This document shows positions 33,294 through 43,000 of a stretch of DNA of 64,000 bases, in pieces. Made by a program: the position numbers and the translations under genes. Position 1 is the first letter of the stretch, and every line of letters begins with the position of its first letter. The stretch lies in NCBI RefSeq assembly GCF_900582625.1, contig NZ_UTIQ01000241.1, positions 62,001 to 126,000 of the forward strand. The letters are read 5' to 3'. The notes beneath the pieces are model-generated. The model was given only the letters and a program-made list of their open reading frames with translations. It was not told where the DNA came from and did not search any database. The DNA comes from Pseudomonas viridiflava (GTDB lineage: Bacteria; Pseudomonadota; Gammaproteobacteria; Pseudomonadales; Pseudomonadaceae).

Positions 33294-34220
33294 TCAATCT
33301 GAAACGTTAATGCGTTCAATCACGCGGTTGGCCAAATCGTCTGGCCGGAATTTGGCGAGGAAATCATCGGCCCCCACCTTCTTCACCATAGCTTGGTTGA
33401 ATACGCCCGACAGGGAAGTATGCAGGAGGATGTGCAGCTTCTGCATGCGCGAGTCCGCACGAATCTCCGCTGTCAGCGTGTAGCCATCCATCTCCGGCAT
33501 TTCGATATCGGAAATCAACATGATGAATTCATCTTCCGGACGCTTGCCCTCGTCTGCCAACTTGCGCAGAAATTCCAGGGCCTGACGGCCATCGTTAAGC
33601 GCTGTCACTTCAACGCCCACCGACTGCAGACAACGGGTGACCTGCTTTCGTGCCACTGACGAGTCGTCAACGATCAGCACGTGCTTGGTCACCGCCTTGC
33701 CTTGGGTCTCGACGTCGATCACCCCAGCGGTGATGGCTTCGGAAATAGGCGCCACCTCGGCGAGGATTTTCTCCACGTCGATGATTTCCACCAGTTGCTG
33801 GTCCAGGTGGGTCACTGCTGTGAGGTAGTGATCGCGCCCGGTGCCCTTGGGTGGCGGATGGATTTCTTCCCAGTTCATGTTGACGATGCGTTCAACCGAG
33901 CGCACCAGAAAGCCCTGAACCTTGGTGTTGTATTCGGTGATGATCACGAAGCTGCTGTCCAGATCCGCCAGGCCCGCACGGCCGGTGGCCATGGACAGGT
34001 CAAGAATGGGAATGGTACCGCCGCGAATATTGGCCACCCCGCGAACCACCGGGCTGGATTTGGGCATGATCGTGAGCTTGGGGCACTGCAGCACCTCCTT
34101 CACTTTGAACACGTTGATGCCGTACAACTGTTTGCTGTCCAGGCGGAATAACAACAGCTCCAGTCGGTTTTGCCCCACCAACTGCGTACGCTGGTTAACC
34201 GAGTCCATCACTCCGGCCAT
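33294..34220 (-). CDS. cheV: Chemotaxis coupling/response protein CheV
   Basis: A 308-residue fusion of an N-terminal CheW-like domain (about 15-165; LLLFRLDSKQLYGINVFKVKE, RGGTIPILDLS) and a C-terminal receiver domain (about 178-305). The receiver has the acidic pocket IVDDSS, the phospho-acceptor Asp in LISDIEMPEMDG (about 237) and the late LHTSLSG region. CheV couples receptors to CheA and may act as a phosphate sink for adaptation. It is divergent from flgA and first in a cheV-cheR unit. Confidence 0.95.
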   Translation of the reverse strand: MAGVMDSVNQRTQLVGQNRLELLLFRLDSKQLYGINVFKVKEVLQCPKLTIMPKSSPVVRGVANIRGGTIPILDLSMATGRAGLADLDSSFVIITEYNTKVQGFLVRSVERIVNMNWEEIHPPPKGTGRDHYLTAVTHLDQQLVEIIDVEKILAEVAPISEAITAGVIDVETQGKAVTKHVLIVDDSSVARKQVTRCLQSVGVEVTALNDGRQALEFLRKLADEGKRPEDEFIMLISDIEMPEMDGYTLTAEIRADSRMQKLHILLHTSLSGVFNQAMVKKVGADDFLAKFRPDDLANRVIERINVSD

Positions 34221-34273
34221 ACCCTGCCCCTCATTAATATGTTGACCACCGTGCCCCCGCTTAGCCTAGCAGC

Positions 34274-34289
34274 CGGCACGGGCTTTGCT
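34274..34289 (+). promoter_or_regulatory. Sigma-54 promoter of flgA
   Basis: CGGCACG, four bases, TTGCT on the + strand. GG and GC are correctly spaced; only the first T of TGGCAC is replaced. The -12 GC ends 13 bases before the flgA ATG, so the predicted transcript would start within about three bases of the start codon, which is unusually close. Confidence 0.65.
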
Positions 34290-34301
34290 TTGTAGCTGAG
34301 C

Positions 34302-35060
34302 ATGAAACTGAAAACGCCACTTTCTCGACGCTTCTCTTTCCGGCCACTGCGGACAGCCGGATCATGGCTGGCTTTGCTGGCGTTAGGCCACATTAACAGT
34401 GCGGCCGCTGAGCTGACATTACCTGAACAACTTATCGGCGCAAGCCAAGGCTTTCTTGAGGTCACGGTTCAGGACTATTTAGAGCGTAGCGAAATCCAGG
34501 CGCGGCAAGAGATTCAAATTAATCGACTCGACCCGCGGTTGCAGCTGCCGTTATGCGACGAAGACTTGAGCGCGTCACTCGAAAGCCCGGCGCAGCCCGT
34601 TGGTCGGGTGACGGTGCGGATCCGCTGCGAGGGCTCCACGCCTTGGACAGTTTTCGTGCCCGCCCAGGTCAAGCTGTACCGCAAGGTGGTCATCGCGATT
34701 CGGCCATTAAAGCGCGGCGTGCAACTCAGCGAGGCAGATGTGGCGCTGGTGGAGCGGGATGTGGGCCTGCTGACGCAGGGTTACATGACCGATATGGGCC
34801 AGGTGCTGGGCACCACCCTGACGCGTGGGGTGATGACCGACCAAGTGCTGGCGCCGGTGACCATCGAACAAGCCAAGGCAGTGAGCAAAAGCGATCAAGT
34901 GGTGATCAGCGCCAAAAAAGGCGGCATCAATGTACGCATGCAAGGCGAAGCGCTTTCTGACGGTGTGTTGGGCGAGCAAATTCGCGTGCGCAATCTCAGC
35001 TCCAAGCGGGTTGTGAAAGCGCGGGTGGTAGGGCCAGGCCAAGTGGAAGTTGGCATGTAG
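34302..35060 (+). CDS. flgA: Flagellar P-ring assembly chaperone FlgA
   Basis: A 252-residue periplasmic chaperone. Residues 1-36 form a long Sec signal peptide with a charged N-terminus (MKLKTPLSRRFSF) ending at SAAA. The C-terminal SAF/beta-clip part contains VVIAIRPLKRGVQLSEADV and QVVISAKKGGINVRMQGEAL, typical of FlgA. It helps FlgI assemble into the P ring. It heads flgA-flgM-flgN-flgZ. No good ribosome site precedes the ATG, and the sigma-54 promoter almost touches it, but no in-frame downstream start would leave an intact signal peptide. Confidence 0.93.
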   Translation: MKLKTPLSRRFSFRPLRTAGSWLALLALGHINSAAAELTLPEQLIGASQGFLEVTVQDYLERSEIQARQEIQINRLDPRLQLPLCDEDLSASLESPAQPVGRVTVRIRCEGSTPWTVFVPAQVKLYRKVVIAIRPLKRGVQLSEADVALVERDVGLLTQGYMTDMGQVLGTTLTRGVMTDQVLAPVTIEQAKAVSKSDQVVISAKKGGINVRMQGEALSDGVLGEQIRVRNLSSKRVVKARVVGPGQVEVGM

Positions 35061-35144
35061 CTGGATTTTTCCGGGCAATTTGCTGTCCGTTTTCATACAC
35101 TGGCGCCCAGCTGGACGCAGCCAAAAGTCGGTGAAAAAAAATCC

Positions 35145-35171
35145 TAAAGTTTCTTCAACCAGCGCCGACAA
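35145..35171 (+). promoter_or_regulatory. FliA (sigma-28) promoter of flgM-flgN
   Basis: TAAA (35145-35148), a 15-base spacer, GCCGACAA (35164-35171); a single base differs from the consensus GCCGATAA. It ends 39 bases before the flgM start. It lets FliA drive its own anti-sigma factor. Confidence 0.82.
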
Positions 35172-35209
35172 GCTAGGCAAGCGTCCAAACACCGTAGAGG
35201 TTTTGCATC

Positions 35210-35548
35210 ATGGTTATCGATATCAACCGGCTAAATAATGCCGCCGCGTCCACCAGCACTGGGCGTACCAACGCGTCCCAAACTGGCCGGAGCACTGATA
35301 CCGCGAGCGCCACGCAACCCGTCGCGCCAGCTAACGCTGCCGAACAAAGCACCGCTAAAACCGGTGAGTCGGTTCAGCTCAGCCAACAAGCTCAGCAGCT
35401 GCAAAAAGTTACCGACAAACTTAGTGATCAACCGATTGTCGACAAAGAACGTGTGGCTCGCCTGAAACAGGCTGTGGCCGACGGCAGCTACCAAGTCGAC
35501 AGCAAACGCGTAGCCAGTAAACTGCTCGATTTCGAATCCCAGCGTTAA
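35210..35548 (+). CDS. flgM: Anti-sigma-28 factor FlgM
   Basis: A 112-residue protein. The N-terminus MVIDINRLNNAAAS and the C-terminal binding region (about 60-112; VQLSQQAQQLQKVTDKL, ERVARLKQAVADGSYQVD) are those of FlgM. The N-terminal half is disordered and rich in Ser, Thr and Ala, as needed for export. FlgM holds FliA inactive until the hook is complete and is then secreted. Its own promoter is FliA-type, giving feedback. flgN follows after 56 bases. Confidence 0.94.
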   Translation: MVIDINRLNNAAASTSTGRTNASQTGRSTDTASATQPVAPANAAEQSTAKTGESVQLSQQAQQLQKVTDKLSDQPIVDKERVARLKQAVADGSYQVDSKRVASKLLDFESQR

Positions 35549-35604
35549 CCCGTCAGCGGGCGACTCTGGGGGTGTTGTTGGACGCCTAACTCCGAGAGTT
35601 CGCC

Positions 35605-36075
35605 ATGCACGATACGACCCTGCTGCACCTGTTCAACGAAGACATCGGCACCGCCTCGCAGTTACTTGAACTGATCGACGCCGAATTCCAAGCCCTCACC
35701 GACCGCGACCTGCCTCGTCTGGAAAGCATTCTGGCCGACAAGCAACCCCTGCTCGCGGTGCTCGGCCAACACGGCGCCGAACGCAACAAGCTCCTCACCT
35801 CCCTCTCACTCCAAGCCGACCAAAGCGGCCTTAACGCCGTGGCCGAACAGTCGCCTGTGGGCGCCGAATTGCTGGCACGTGGGGCCGAGCTCAGTGCGCT
35901 GCTGGAACGCTGCCAGGCCGCCAACACGCGCAACGGCCGCTTGATTCGCGTGAACCAGGCCTCGGTCGGCGGCATGCTCGGCATTCTGCGCGGTAACGCC
36001 GACACGCCAGGGCTCTATGACAGTCGCGGTGGTGCCGCTAGAATCGGCCAGCAGCGCCCGCTCAGTCAGGCCTGA
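35605..36075 (+). CDS. flgN: Flagellar export chaperone FlgN
   Basis: A 156-residue helical protein of the FlgN type, with the core LLELIDAEFQALTDRDLPRLESILADKQPLL (about 20-50). FlgN binds the C-termini of FlgK and FlgL and delivers them for export. It lies between flgM and flgZ as in other pseudomonads. The ATG has a GAGAG ribosome site six bases upstream. Confidence 0.92.
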   Translation: MHDTTLLHLFNEDIGTASQLLELIDAEFQALTDRDLPRLESILADKQPLLAVLGQHGAERNKLLTSLSLQADQSGLNAVAEQSPVGAELLARGAELSALLERCQAANTRNGRLIRVNQASVGGMLGILRGNADTPGLYDSRGGAARIGQQRPLSQA

Positions 36076-36176
36076 CGAACTAATAACAAGGGGCAAGGGA
36101 CGTACCGGCAGAATGCCAGTATGCTAGAACCCAACCTGGGTCGTGCCACCGTATTTTGCTCGGAGAATTCTGGACC

Positions 36177-36920
36177 GTGTCCAACCCCTTCGCCGCGGGT
36201 GATGGCCCGCAACCACCGAAAGTCCTGAAAGCTCCGCTGGAAGTTTTCGCGGCACTGCGCCCATTGGAAGAACACCGCGACCCGCTGATCATCACCTTTC
36301 ACGAGCGCTCGCAGCGTTTCCAGACGTTCATCATTCAAATCAACCGCGAGCGCGGCGTGGTGGCGCTGGATGAAATGGTGCCCAACGATGGCGAACGTTT
36401 TCTGAAAGCCGGAGAAAGCTTTCGCATCGAAGGTTTCCACGACGGCGTGCGCATCGCTTGGGAATACACCCAACAGATTCAAGTCGGGCAGCTCGAAGGC
36501 TCCAACTGCTATTGGTGCCCGATGCCGACCGAAGTGCTCTATCACCAACGTCGCAACGCCTACCGCGCCCCGCTCAAGCAAGCTCAAGCGGTGAAGATCG
36601 AACTGAGCGGCGACCGCCTGAAAAGCCCCATCAAAGGTCATCTGCTCGACATCTCTGCCACCGGCTGCAAGCTGCGCTTTTCCGGCGACGCCAGCAAAGG
36701 CCTGCAGTCTGGCCAGGTGTACGAACGCCTGGTTGCGCAGCTGCCCTTCGGCGCGATGACCACGGCGGTGGAGCTGCGCCATCTGGTGTACGACGAAAAG
36801 CTCGACATGACCTTCGCCGGCATGCGCTTCCACCGCATGAACGGGCTGGAGCAACGTCAAATTGACCGCTTCGTGTACCAACTGCAACGCGAAGCCCGTC
36901 GCGACGACATCGACGACTGA
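36177..36920 (+). CDS. flgZ: c-di-GMP-binding flagellar brake protein FlgZ (YcgR-type)
   Basis: A 247-residue protein with an N-terminal YcgR domain (about 15-115) and a C-terminal PilZ domain. The c-di-GMP-binding residues are visible as QRRNAYR (about 122-128) and DISATGCKL (about 154-162). FlgZ slows or alters swimming when c-di-GMP is high. I start at the GTG at 36177 with GGAG eleven bases upstream; the frame extends further up only through a TTG. It ends the flgA-flgM-flgN-flgZ group just before a strong terminator. Confidence 0.9.
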   Translation: MSNPFAAGDGPQPPKVLKAPLEVFAALRPLEEHRDPLIITFHERSQRFQTFIIQINRERGVVALDEMVPNDGERFLKAGESFRIEGFHDGVRIAWEYTQQIQVGQLEGSNCYWCPMPTEVLYHQRRNAYRAPLKQAQAVKIELSGDRLKSPIKGHLLDISATGCKLRFSGDASKGLQSGQVYERLVAQLPFGAMTTAVELRHLVYDEKLDMTFAGMRFHRMNGLEQRQIDRFVYQLQREARRDDIDD

Positions 36921-36933
36921 TACCCGCACAAGC

Positions 36934-36963
36934 AAAAACGCCACCCGATGAGGTGGCGTTTTT
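36934..36963. terminator. Bidirectional terminator between flgZ and the MFS gene
   Basis: AAAAACGCCACC (36934-36945) and GGTGGCGTTTTT (36952-36963) form a 12-base stem with a six-base loop. Runs of A and T lie on both sides, and both convergent genes end within 20 bases. Confidence 0.93.
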
Positions 36964-36978
36964 GTTGGCGGGCGAATG

Positions 36979-38286
36979 TCAGGTCGACTTGGTGTCCGCA
37001 GGGTCGTCGATGTCTGCCGGGGTTTGCGTTTGCATCTGGTCCTGAACGATGTGTTCGTCAACGCGCGGGTCCAGGGCCGCGACCAGGGGCGAGCTGGTCA
37101 TGTTGTCCGGCATGGACATGTGATGCAGCGGCGCATCGTCTACTTGATGCAGGTTGGTAACGGCATCCGGACGAATGCGCAGCACCAGCACAGCAGCACA
37201 AAAGCACACGAAGGCGAACAGCATGTTCGGCCCGAACTGGCGCATCAGCCCGCCCGCCACCAACGGCCCAACGCAAGCGCCAATGCCGAAGGTCACCAAC
37301 AAGATCGCCGTCAGCGACACCCGCCGTTCCGCCTCGACGTGGTCGTTGGAAAACGCCACCGCCAGTGGATACAGGCTGAACTGCAACACGCTCAAGGCGA
37401 AGCCAATCGGCAACAACACGTCCAGCGAGACACTGGGCATTACCGCCAACGGCAACGCCGCCAGTACCAGCAGCAAGGCGCAACCGCGAATCAGCACCGC
37501 GCGGTTGTGGCGATCAGACAACCACCCCAACGGCCACTGCACCACCAGCGCGGCGAACACACAGCAACCCATGAACAAACCAACCTGCTCGTTGCTCAGC
37601 CCTTGCCGCGCGGCATACAACGGCGCCAAGCCGTAAAACGAGCCGATGATCAGCCCCGACACCAACGTGGTCTGCAACGATTGCGGCACGCGCTCGATAA
37701 AAAAGCGCGGCTCCAGCGGCGCCGGACGCATCGGCGCCGGGTGAATCTTGCGCGTAATGGCCACCGGCACCAGGCACAGCGAGAAACACAGCGCCACGAG
37801 AATCAACAGCTCAAGCCCCAGCGCCGGGTGAACAATCAGCACCAACTGGCCGAGCACCAGCCCCAGGTACGACGCGATCATGTAGCCCGAAAATACCAAC
37901 CCGCGCTGACTGGCTTCGGCCTGCTCGTTGAGCCAGCTTTCGATGACCATGTACTGACACATCATGCCGACGCCGACGATGGCCCGGAGCACCGTCCAGG
38001 CCGGCAGCCAATCGAGCAGACCATGGCCCAACACCGCCGCCGTCACGATGCCGGCGCACGACACATACGCGCGAATATGGCCGACGCGGGCGATAAGCCG
38101 GTGGCCGATTTTGCCGCCGAGCACCAGGCCGAAGTAATACGCCGCCATCAAGGCGCCGACCCACAGCGAATCGACCTTGTCGGCCGCCAGGCGCAGGCCC
38201 AGATAAGTGCTTAACAAACCCGAGCCGATCAGCATCAGCAGGCTGGCGAAGTAAAGCGCTCGAAAAGACTTCCAGATTCGACGCAT
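36979..38286 (-). CDS. MFS transporter
   Basis: A 435-residue major-facilitator permease with about twelve hydrophobic segments. The first helix is at residues 10-30 (ALYFASLLMLIGSGLLSTYLG). The loop GLVLGGKIGHRLIARVGHIR (about 51-70) is the MFS signature between helices 2 and 3. A hydrophilic C-terminal tail of about 50 residues follows the last helix. I prefer the ATG at 38286 (MRRIWKSF) over a GTG 60 bases upstream that abuts the glutamine-synthetase-like gene. That gene lies directly upstream on the same strand, so the two may be cotranscribed, for example for import of an amine or amino acid. The substrate is not evident. Confidence 0.85.
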   Translation of the reverse strand: MRRIWKSFRALYFASLLMLIGSGLLSTYLGLRLAADKVDSLWVGALMAAYYFGLVLGGKIGHRLIARVGHIRAYVSCAGIVTAAVLGHGLLDWLPAWTVLRAIVGVGMMCQYMVIESWLNEQAEASQRGLVFSGYMIASYLGLVLGQLVLIVHPALGLELLILVALCFSLCLVPVAITRKIHPAPMRPAPLEPRFFIERVPQSLQTTLVSGLIIGSFYGLAPLYAARQGLSNEQVGLFMGCCVFAALVVQWPLGWLSDRHNRAVLIRGCALLLVLAALPLAVMPSVSLDVLLPIGFALSVLQFSLYPLAVAFSNDHVEAERRVSLTAILLVTFGIGACVGPLVAGGLMRQFGPNMLFAFVCFCAAVLVLRIRPDAVTNLHQVDDAPLHHMSMPDNMTSSPLVAALDPRVDEHIVQDQMQTQTPADIDDPADTKST

Positions 38287-38346
38287 CGGCTTTCCGAACG
38301 GCTCCTTGAATAGAGGCCGGACCACAGCGGTCCGGCACGGTGACAC

Positions 38347-39690
38347 TTACGCTTGGGCTGCCAACACGCGGCGTTCCCACGGGGTGATTTCGTCGTAGAA
38401 GCTGGTGAGCTCCAACGTCTTGGTAGCAATGTAGCCGTCAATGAACTCATTGCCGAATAGCTCGCGCGCCAAGGCGCTGCGTTGCAGACGGTCTATCGCA
38501 GCGTGCATCGTAGACGGCAGCCGCAAGGCATCGGGCACCTCGAACTCGCCCTGAATGGCCTCGCTCGGTTGCAGCTCCCGCTCCATGCCATATAAGCCCG
38601 CCGCCAGGCTTGCCGCCAGCGCCAGATACGGATTGGCATCGGCGCCCGGCAGACGGTTTTCCACCCGACGTGCCACCGGCGAACTGGCCGGAATACGCAA
38701 GCCGGCAGCGCGGTTGTCGTGCGACCAGCAGGCGTTGTTGGGTGATGCGTAGGGATGGAAAAGGCGCTGGTAGGAATTCACGTTCGGCGCAAACAGCAAG
38801 GTGAAATCGGCCATTGCCGCTTGTTGGCCTGCGATGAAGTGCAAGAACGCGGGCGTCGCTTCGCCCTGCTCGTCGCTGAAAATATTCCGGCCACTGCCCT
38901 GCTCTACCACGCTCTGATGGATATGCATCGAACTGCCCGGCGTATGGGCCAGCGGCTTGGCCATGCACACCACGATCACGCCGTGCTTGAGTGCCACTTC
39001 CTTCAACAGATGTTTGAACAGGAAGGTTTGGTCGGCCAGCAGCAGCGGATCGCCGTGCAGCAGATTGATCTCGAATTGGCTGACGCCCATCTCGTGCATA
39101 AAGGTGTCGCGCGGCAAACCCAGGGCCGCCATGCAGCGATACACCTCATTGAAAAACGGCCGCAAGCCGTTGTTCGACGACACGCCAAAAGCCGAGCAGC
39201 CATCCTCCCGACCACCGTCCAACCCAAGCGGCGGCTGAAACGCTTGCTGCGGATCGGCATTGGCCGCAAACACGAAAAATTCGAGTTCGGTGGCGACCAC
39301 CGGCGAAAGGCCCCGCGCGGCGTAATTGCGCAGCACACGCTTGAGCAGCCCGCGCGTGGAAAGGCCCGAGCTGCTGCCGTCGAGTTCATCAGCGTCACAA
39401 ATGGCCAGCGCGCGGGGCACGTCGCTCCAGGGCAGACGGTGAATTTGCGTAGGGTCGGCGTTTAGCGCCAGGTCGCCGTCGTCGCCACCGTAAAACGGCG
39501 CGGGCGGATAGCCGCCCATGATGCATTGCAGCAACACCCCTCGCGCCAGTTGCAGCCGGCGCCCCTCCAGGAAGCCAGCGGCGGTCATCACTTTTCCGCG
39601 CGGCACGCCGTTGAGGTCAGGGGTTACGCATTCAATTTCGTCGATGCCGGCCAAGTGCGCGGCCAGTGAACTGGGGCCATCAGTACTCAT
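38347..39690 (-). CDS. Glutamine synthetase family ligase (gamma-glutamylpolyamine synthetase-like)
   Basis: A 447-residue glutamine-synthetase fold protein. Visible catalytic regions are VVATELEFFVF (about 126-136), HEMGVSQFEINL with metal ligands (about 200), PGSSMHIHQS (about 250) and NRLPGADANPYLAL (about 345). It lacks the adenylylation-loop type and length of GlnA, and resembles the PuuA/SpuI group that gamma-glutamylates polyamines or other amines. Pseudomonads have several paralogues, so I give no symbol. It may be cotranscribed with the downstream MFS transporter. Confidence 0.85.
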   Translation of the reverse strand: MSTDGPSSLAAHLAGIDEIECVTPDLNGVPRGKVMTAAGFLEGRRLQLARGVLLQCIMGGYPPAPFYGGDDGDLALNADPTQIHRLPWSDVPRALAICDADELDGSSSGLSTRGLLKRVLRNYAARGLSPVVATELEFFVFAANADPQQAFQPPLGLDGGREDGCSAFGVSSNNGLRPFFNEVYRCMAALGLPRDTFMHEMGVSQFEINLLHGDPLLLADQTFLFKHLLKEVALKHGVIVVCMAKPLAHTPGSSMHIHQSVVEQGSGRNIFSDEQGEATPAFLHFIAGQQAAMADFTLLFAPNVNSYQRLFHPYASPNNACWSHDNRAAGLRIPASSPVARRVENRLPGADANPYLALAASLAAGLYGMERELQPSEAIQGEFEVPDALRLPSTMHAAIDRLQRSALARELFGNEFIDGYIATKTLELTSFYDEITPWERRVLAAQA

Positions 39691-39838
39691 AACGTCTTGT
39701 CCTTATTAGACCATCACGCATGGGAGCGCGGGCGCGTACAAAATACGCATCGGCTGTTCAGGATTTCAAGCAGCGAGCACAGATAAACCGCCGCAGTGAC
39801 CGGCGAGACCGAACAGAAGGGAAAACAGAAAGCAGAGA

Positions 39839-39913
39839 TGGTGTCCCCTGCTGGAGTCGAACCAGCATCTAGCCCTTAGGAGGGGCTTATTCTATCCATT
39901 GAACTAAGGAGAC
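39839..39913 (-). tRNA. tRNA-Arg (CCT)
   Basis: A 75-base cloverleaf on the - strand including an encoded CCA. Acceptor GTCTCCT pairs with AGGGGAC (one G-T pair). The anticodon stem AGCCC/GGGCT encloses CTCCTAA, anticodon CCT. The T arm is GCTGGTTCGACTCCAGC. No integrase lies beside it. Confidence 0.95.
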
Positions 39914-40041
39914 AAACCGAGCCAGCCGGCAGAGTAGCCGACCGGCCGGCATGTTAACGGCGGGCAGGGGTTTTGTCATGTATTTGCCGGGCGCAAAAGC
40001 GCCGCTGCGTGACGTCTTACAAGCAGCGGCGCGAAGGCCTA

Positions 40042-43000
40042 TCAGGCCGCTGCCACGTAAAGCGGCGACGACTCGCTGCTCTCGTCGCGCAGTGAGCGGC
40101 GTAGCTCTTCAGCCTGCCGCGCCACAGCCAGCAGCGCTTGATCCTTCACGTGACCATAACCACGGATACGTTCCGGCACCCGCGCCAGCGCCAAGGCGCT
40201 ATGGCGTTTTGCTTCGTTGATTCGCTCAAGAATCAGCGCAACATCGGCTTCGTAGTGGCCGATCAGCTCGCGCTCCGTGCGCCGTTCGTGGCTGTAGGCA
40301 AACGGATCGAACCGCGTGCCGCGCAGGAATTTGAAGCGCGCCAATACAGCAAACGCCTGCAACATCCACGGTCCGAAACTACGCTTGCGCAGCTCGCCCG
40401 TCCGCGCATCGCGCTTGCTTAGCCACGACGGCGCCAGGTGGAACTGCAAGCGGTAATCGCCTTCGAACTGCGCTGCCAATTGGCGAGTGAAGTCGCCATT
40501 GCTGTAAAGGCGCGCCACTTCGTATTCGTCCTTGTAAGCCAGCAGTTTGAAATAGTTGAAGGCAACCGCCTCAGTCAGCGCCAGCGGCTGGCCGGGGAAC
40601 AGGCGAGATTCAGTGGCGCGCACGTGACTCAGCAATGCCAGGTAGCGATCGGCGTAAGCGTCGTCCTGATACGCGCGCAGGTTCGCCGCGTTTCGCTCGA
40701 TACGCTGCTCCAAGGTCAGTTCTTTTTCAGCCAACTGCGCCGCGGCATCGGGCTTGGCCAGCGCCTTGACGGCGTCCGGCGAGTGCGCCGCGCGCCGGCC
40801 CCACAAAAATGCCTGTTGATTCAGCGCCACGGCGACCGCATTGAGTTCGATGGCCTGGTTGATCGCTTCTGCGCTAACCGGCACCAGCCCCAGTTGATAG
40901 GCGTAACCCAACATAAAGAGGTTGGTGGCGATGCTGTCGCCGAGCAAGCCGGTGGCCAATTCAGTGGCTTCGACAAAATGGGTTTTGCTGCCGCCCACCG
41001 CCTCGATGATCGCCTGCTGCATAGCCGCGCCGGGGAATTCAGCGTTGGGGTTACGGGTGAATTCGGCGGTCGCTGCTTCATGGCTATTCACCACGGCGTG
41101 GGCAATTTGCTCGTTCAGCTTGGCCAACGCTTCTTCACTGGCGGCTACCACCAAGTCGCAGCCCAGCAGCAGGTCGGTTTCGCCGGCAGCGATGCGCACG
41201 GCATAGATGTCGTCTTGCTTCTCGGCAATGCGGATGTGGGTAATCACCGGCCCAAACTTTTGCGCCAAACCGGCTTGATCGAGCACGCTGCAACCTTTGC
41301 CTTCCAGATGCGCAGCCATGCCCAGCAAGGCGCCGACCGTCGTGACGCCGCTGCCGCCAACGCCCGGCAATAGGATGTTGTAAGGGCGCTCCAAGGTCGG
41401 CTGAACCGGCTCGGGCACTGCGGCGAACTCTGCGCCGTGGCCGAGCGCTTCCGGCTTACGCAAGCGGCCGCCATGCACGGTGACAAAGCTCGGGCAGAAG
41501 CCATCGACACATGTGAAGTCCTTGTTGCAGGAGTTCTGGTCGATCTCGCGTTTACGCCCTTGCGCGGTTTCCAGCGGGAGCACCGACAGGCAGTTCGACT
41601 TCACGCTGCAATCACCACAGCCCTCACACACGGCCGGGTTGATGAAGGCGCGCTTGGCCGGGTCAACCAACTTGCCGCGTTTGCGCCGCCGGCGTTTTTC
41701 GGTCGCGCAGGTTTGGTCATAGATGATCACCGAAGTGCCTTTGAACTCGCGGAGCTCACGCTGCACGGCGTCCAACTCGCGACGATGATGAAAGGTGACG
41801 ATGGGCGCGAAGGTGGCGCGGGTGGGGTATTTATCTGGCTCATCGGACACCAGCGCAATGCGTTTAACCCCCTCGGAGAACAGTTGCTGGCTGAGCTGAT
41901 CGACGCGCAATTCACCGTCAATAGGCTGGCCGCCGGTCATGGCGACCGCGTCGTTGTAGAGAATTTTGTAGGTGATATTCACGCCGGCGGCGACCGCTGC
42001 CCGCACCGCCAGTTGGCCGGAATGGAAGTAAGTGCCGTCGCCCAGGTTCTGGAAAATATGCGGCGTGTCGGTGAACGGCGCCTGGCCGATCCATGTCGCG
42101 CCTTCGCCGCCCATCTGCGTGAAAGTATCGGTGTTGCGGTCCATCCACTGCGTCATGTAATGACAGCCGATGCCGCCTTGGGCGCGACTGCCGTCCGGCA
42201 CTTTCGTCGAGGTGTTGTGCGGGCAGCCGGAACAGAAATGCGGGGTGCGAACGGTTTTGTGCTTTGGCGCGGCCAGGGCCTTTTCCTTGGCGGCCAGAAA
42301 AGCCAGCCGCGATTCGATTTGCTCGCTGGAATAGATCGGCGCCAGGCGTTTGGCAATGGCGCGGGCAATCATTGCCGGCGTCAGCTCGCTCAGGTTAGGC
42401 AACAGCGAAACGCCCTGCTCGTCGAACTCGCCCACCACACGAGGACGTTTTTCGACCGGCCAGTTATAGAGCTGCCCGGTGAGCTGGTCCTCGATGATGC
42501 TGCGCTTCTCTTCGACCACCAGAATCTCGTCCAAGCCTTGCGCGAACTCATGCACCGACACGGGCTCAAGCGGCCAGCTCATACCGACTTTGAGCACCCG
42601 CAGGCCGACTTGCGCGCAGAGCTCGTCGTCCAAACCGAGGTCGACTAAAGCCTGGCGTACATCGAGGTACGACTTGCCGGTGGTGATGATGCCGAGGCGC
42701 GGATTGGGGGAGTCGAGCTTCACCTGGTTGAGGTCGTTGGCCAGCGCAAACGCGCGGGCGGCGTAAATTTTGTAGGTGTTGAGGCGCTTTTCCTGAACCA
42801 GGGGCGGGTCCGGCCAGCGGATGTGCACACCGTCTTCGGGCAACTGGAAGTCGGTGGGTAGCTGGACCTGAACACGCAGCGGGTCGACATCAACAACGGC
42901 CGAGGAATCGACATTTTCGGCGATGGTCTTCAGCGCCACCCAACAGCCGCTGTAGCGCGAGAGTTCCCAGCCGAGGATGCCGTAATCGAGAATTTCCTGA

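Noticed and set aside
34221..34301. Sigma-54 promoter for cheV on the - strand.
   Set aside because: A GGCACGGTGGTCAAC-like stretch has the -24 GG but no GC at -12.
39839..39913. tRNA-Arg (CCT) as attachment site of an integrated element.
   Set aside because: No integrase, no repeated tRNA 3' end and no foreign-looking genes beside it in the window.
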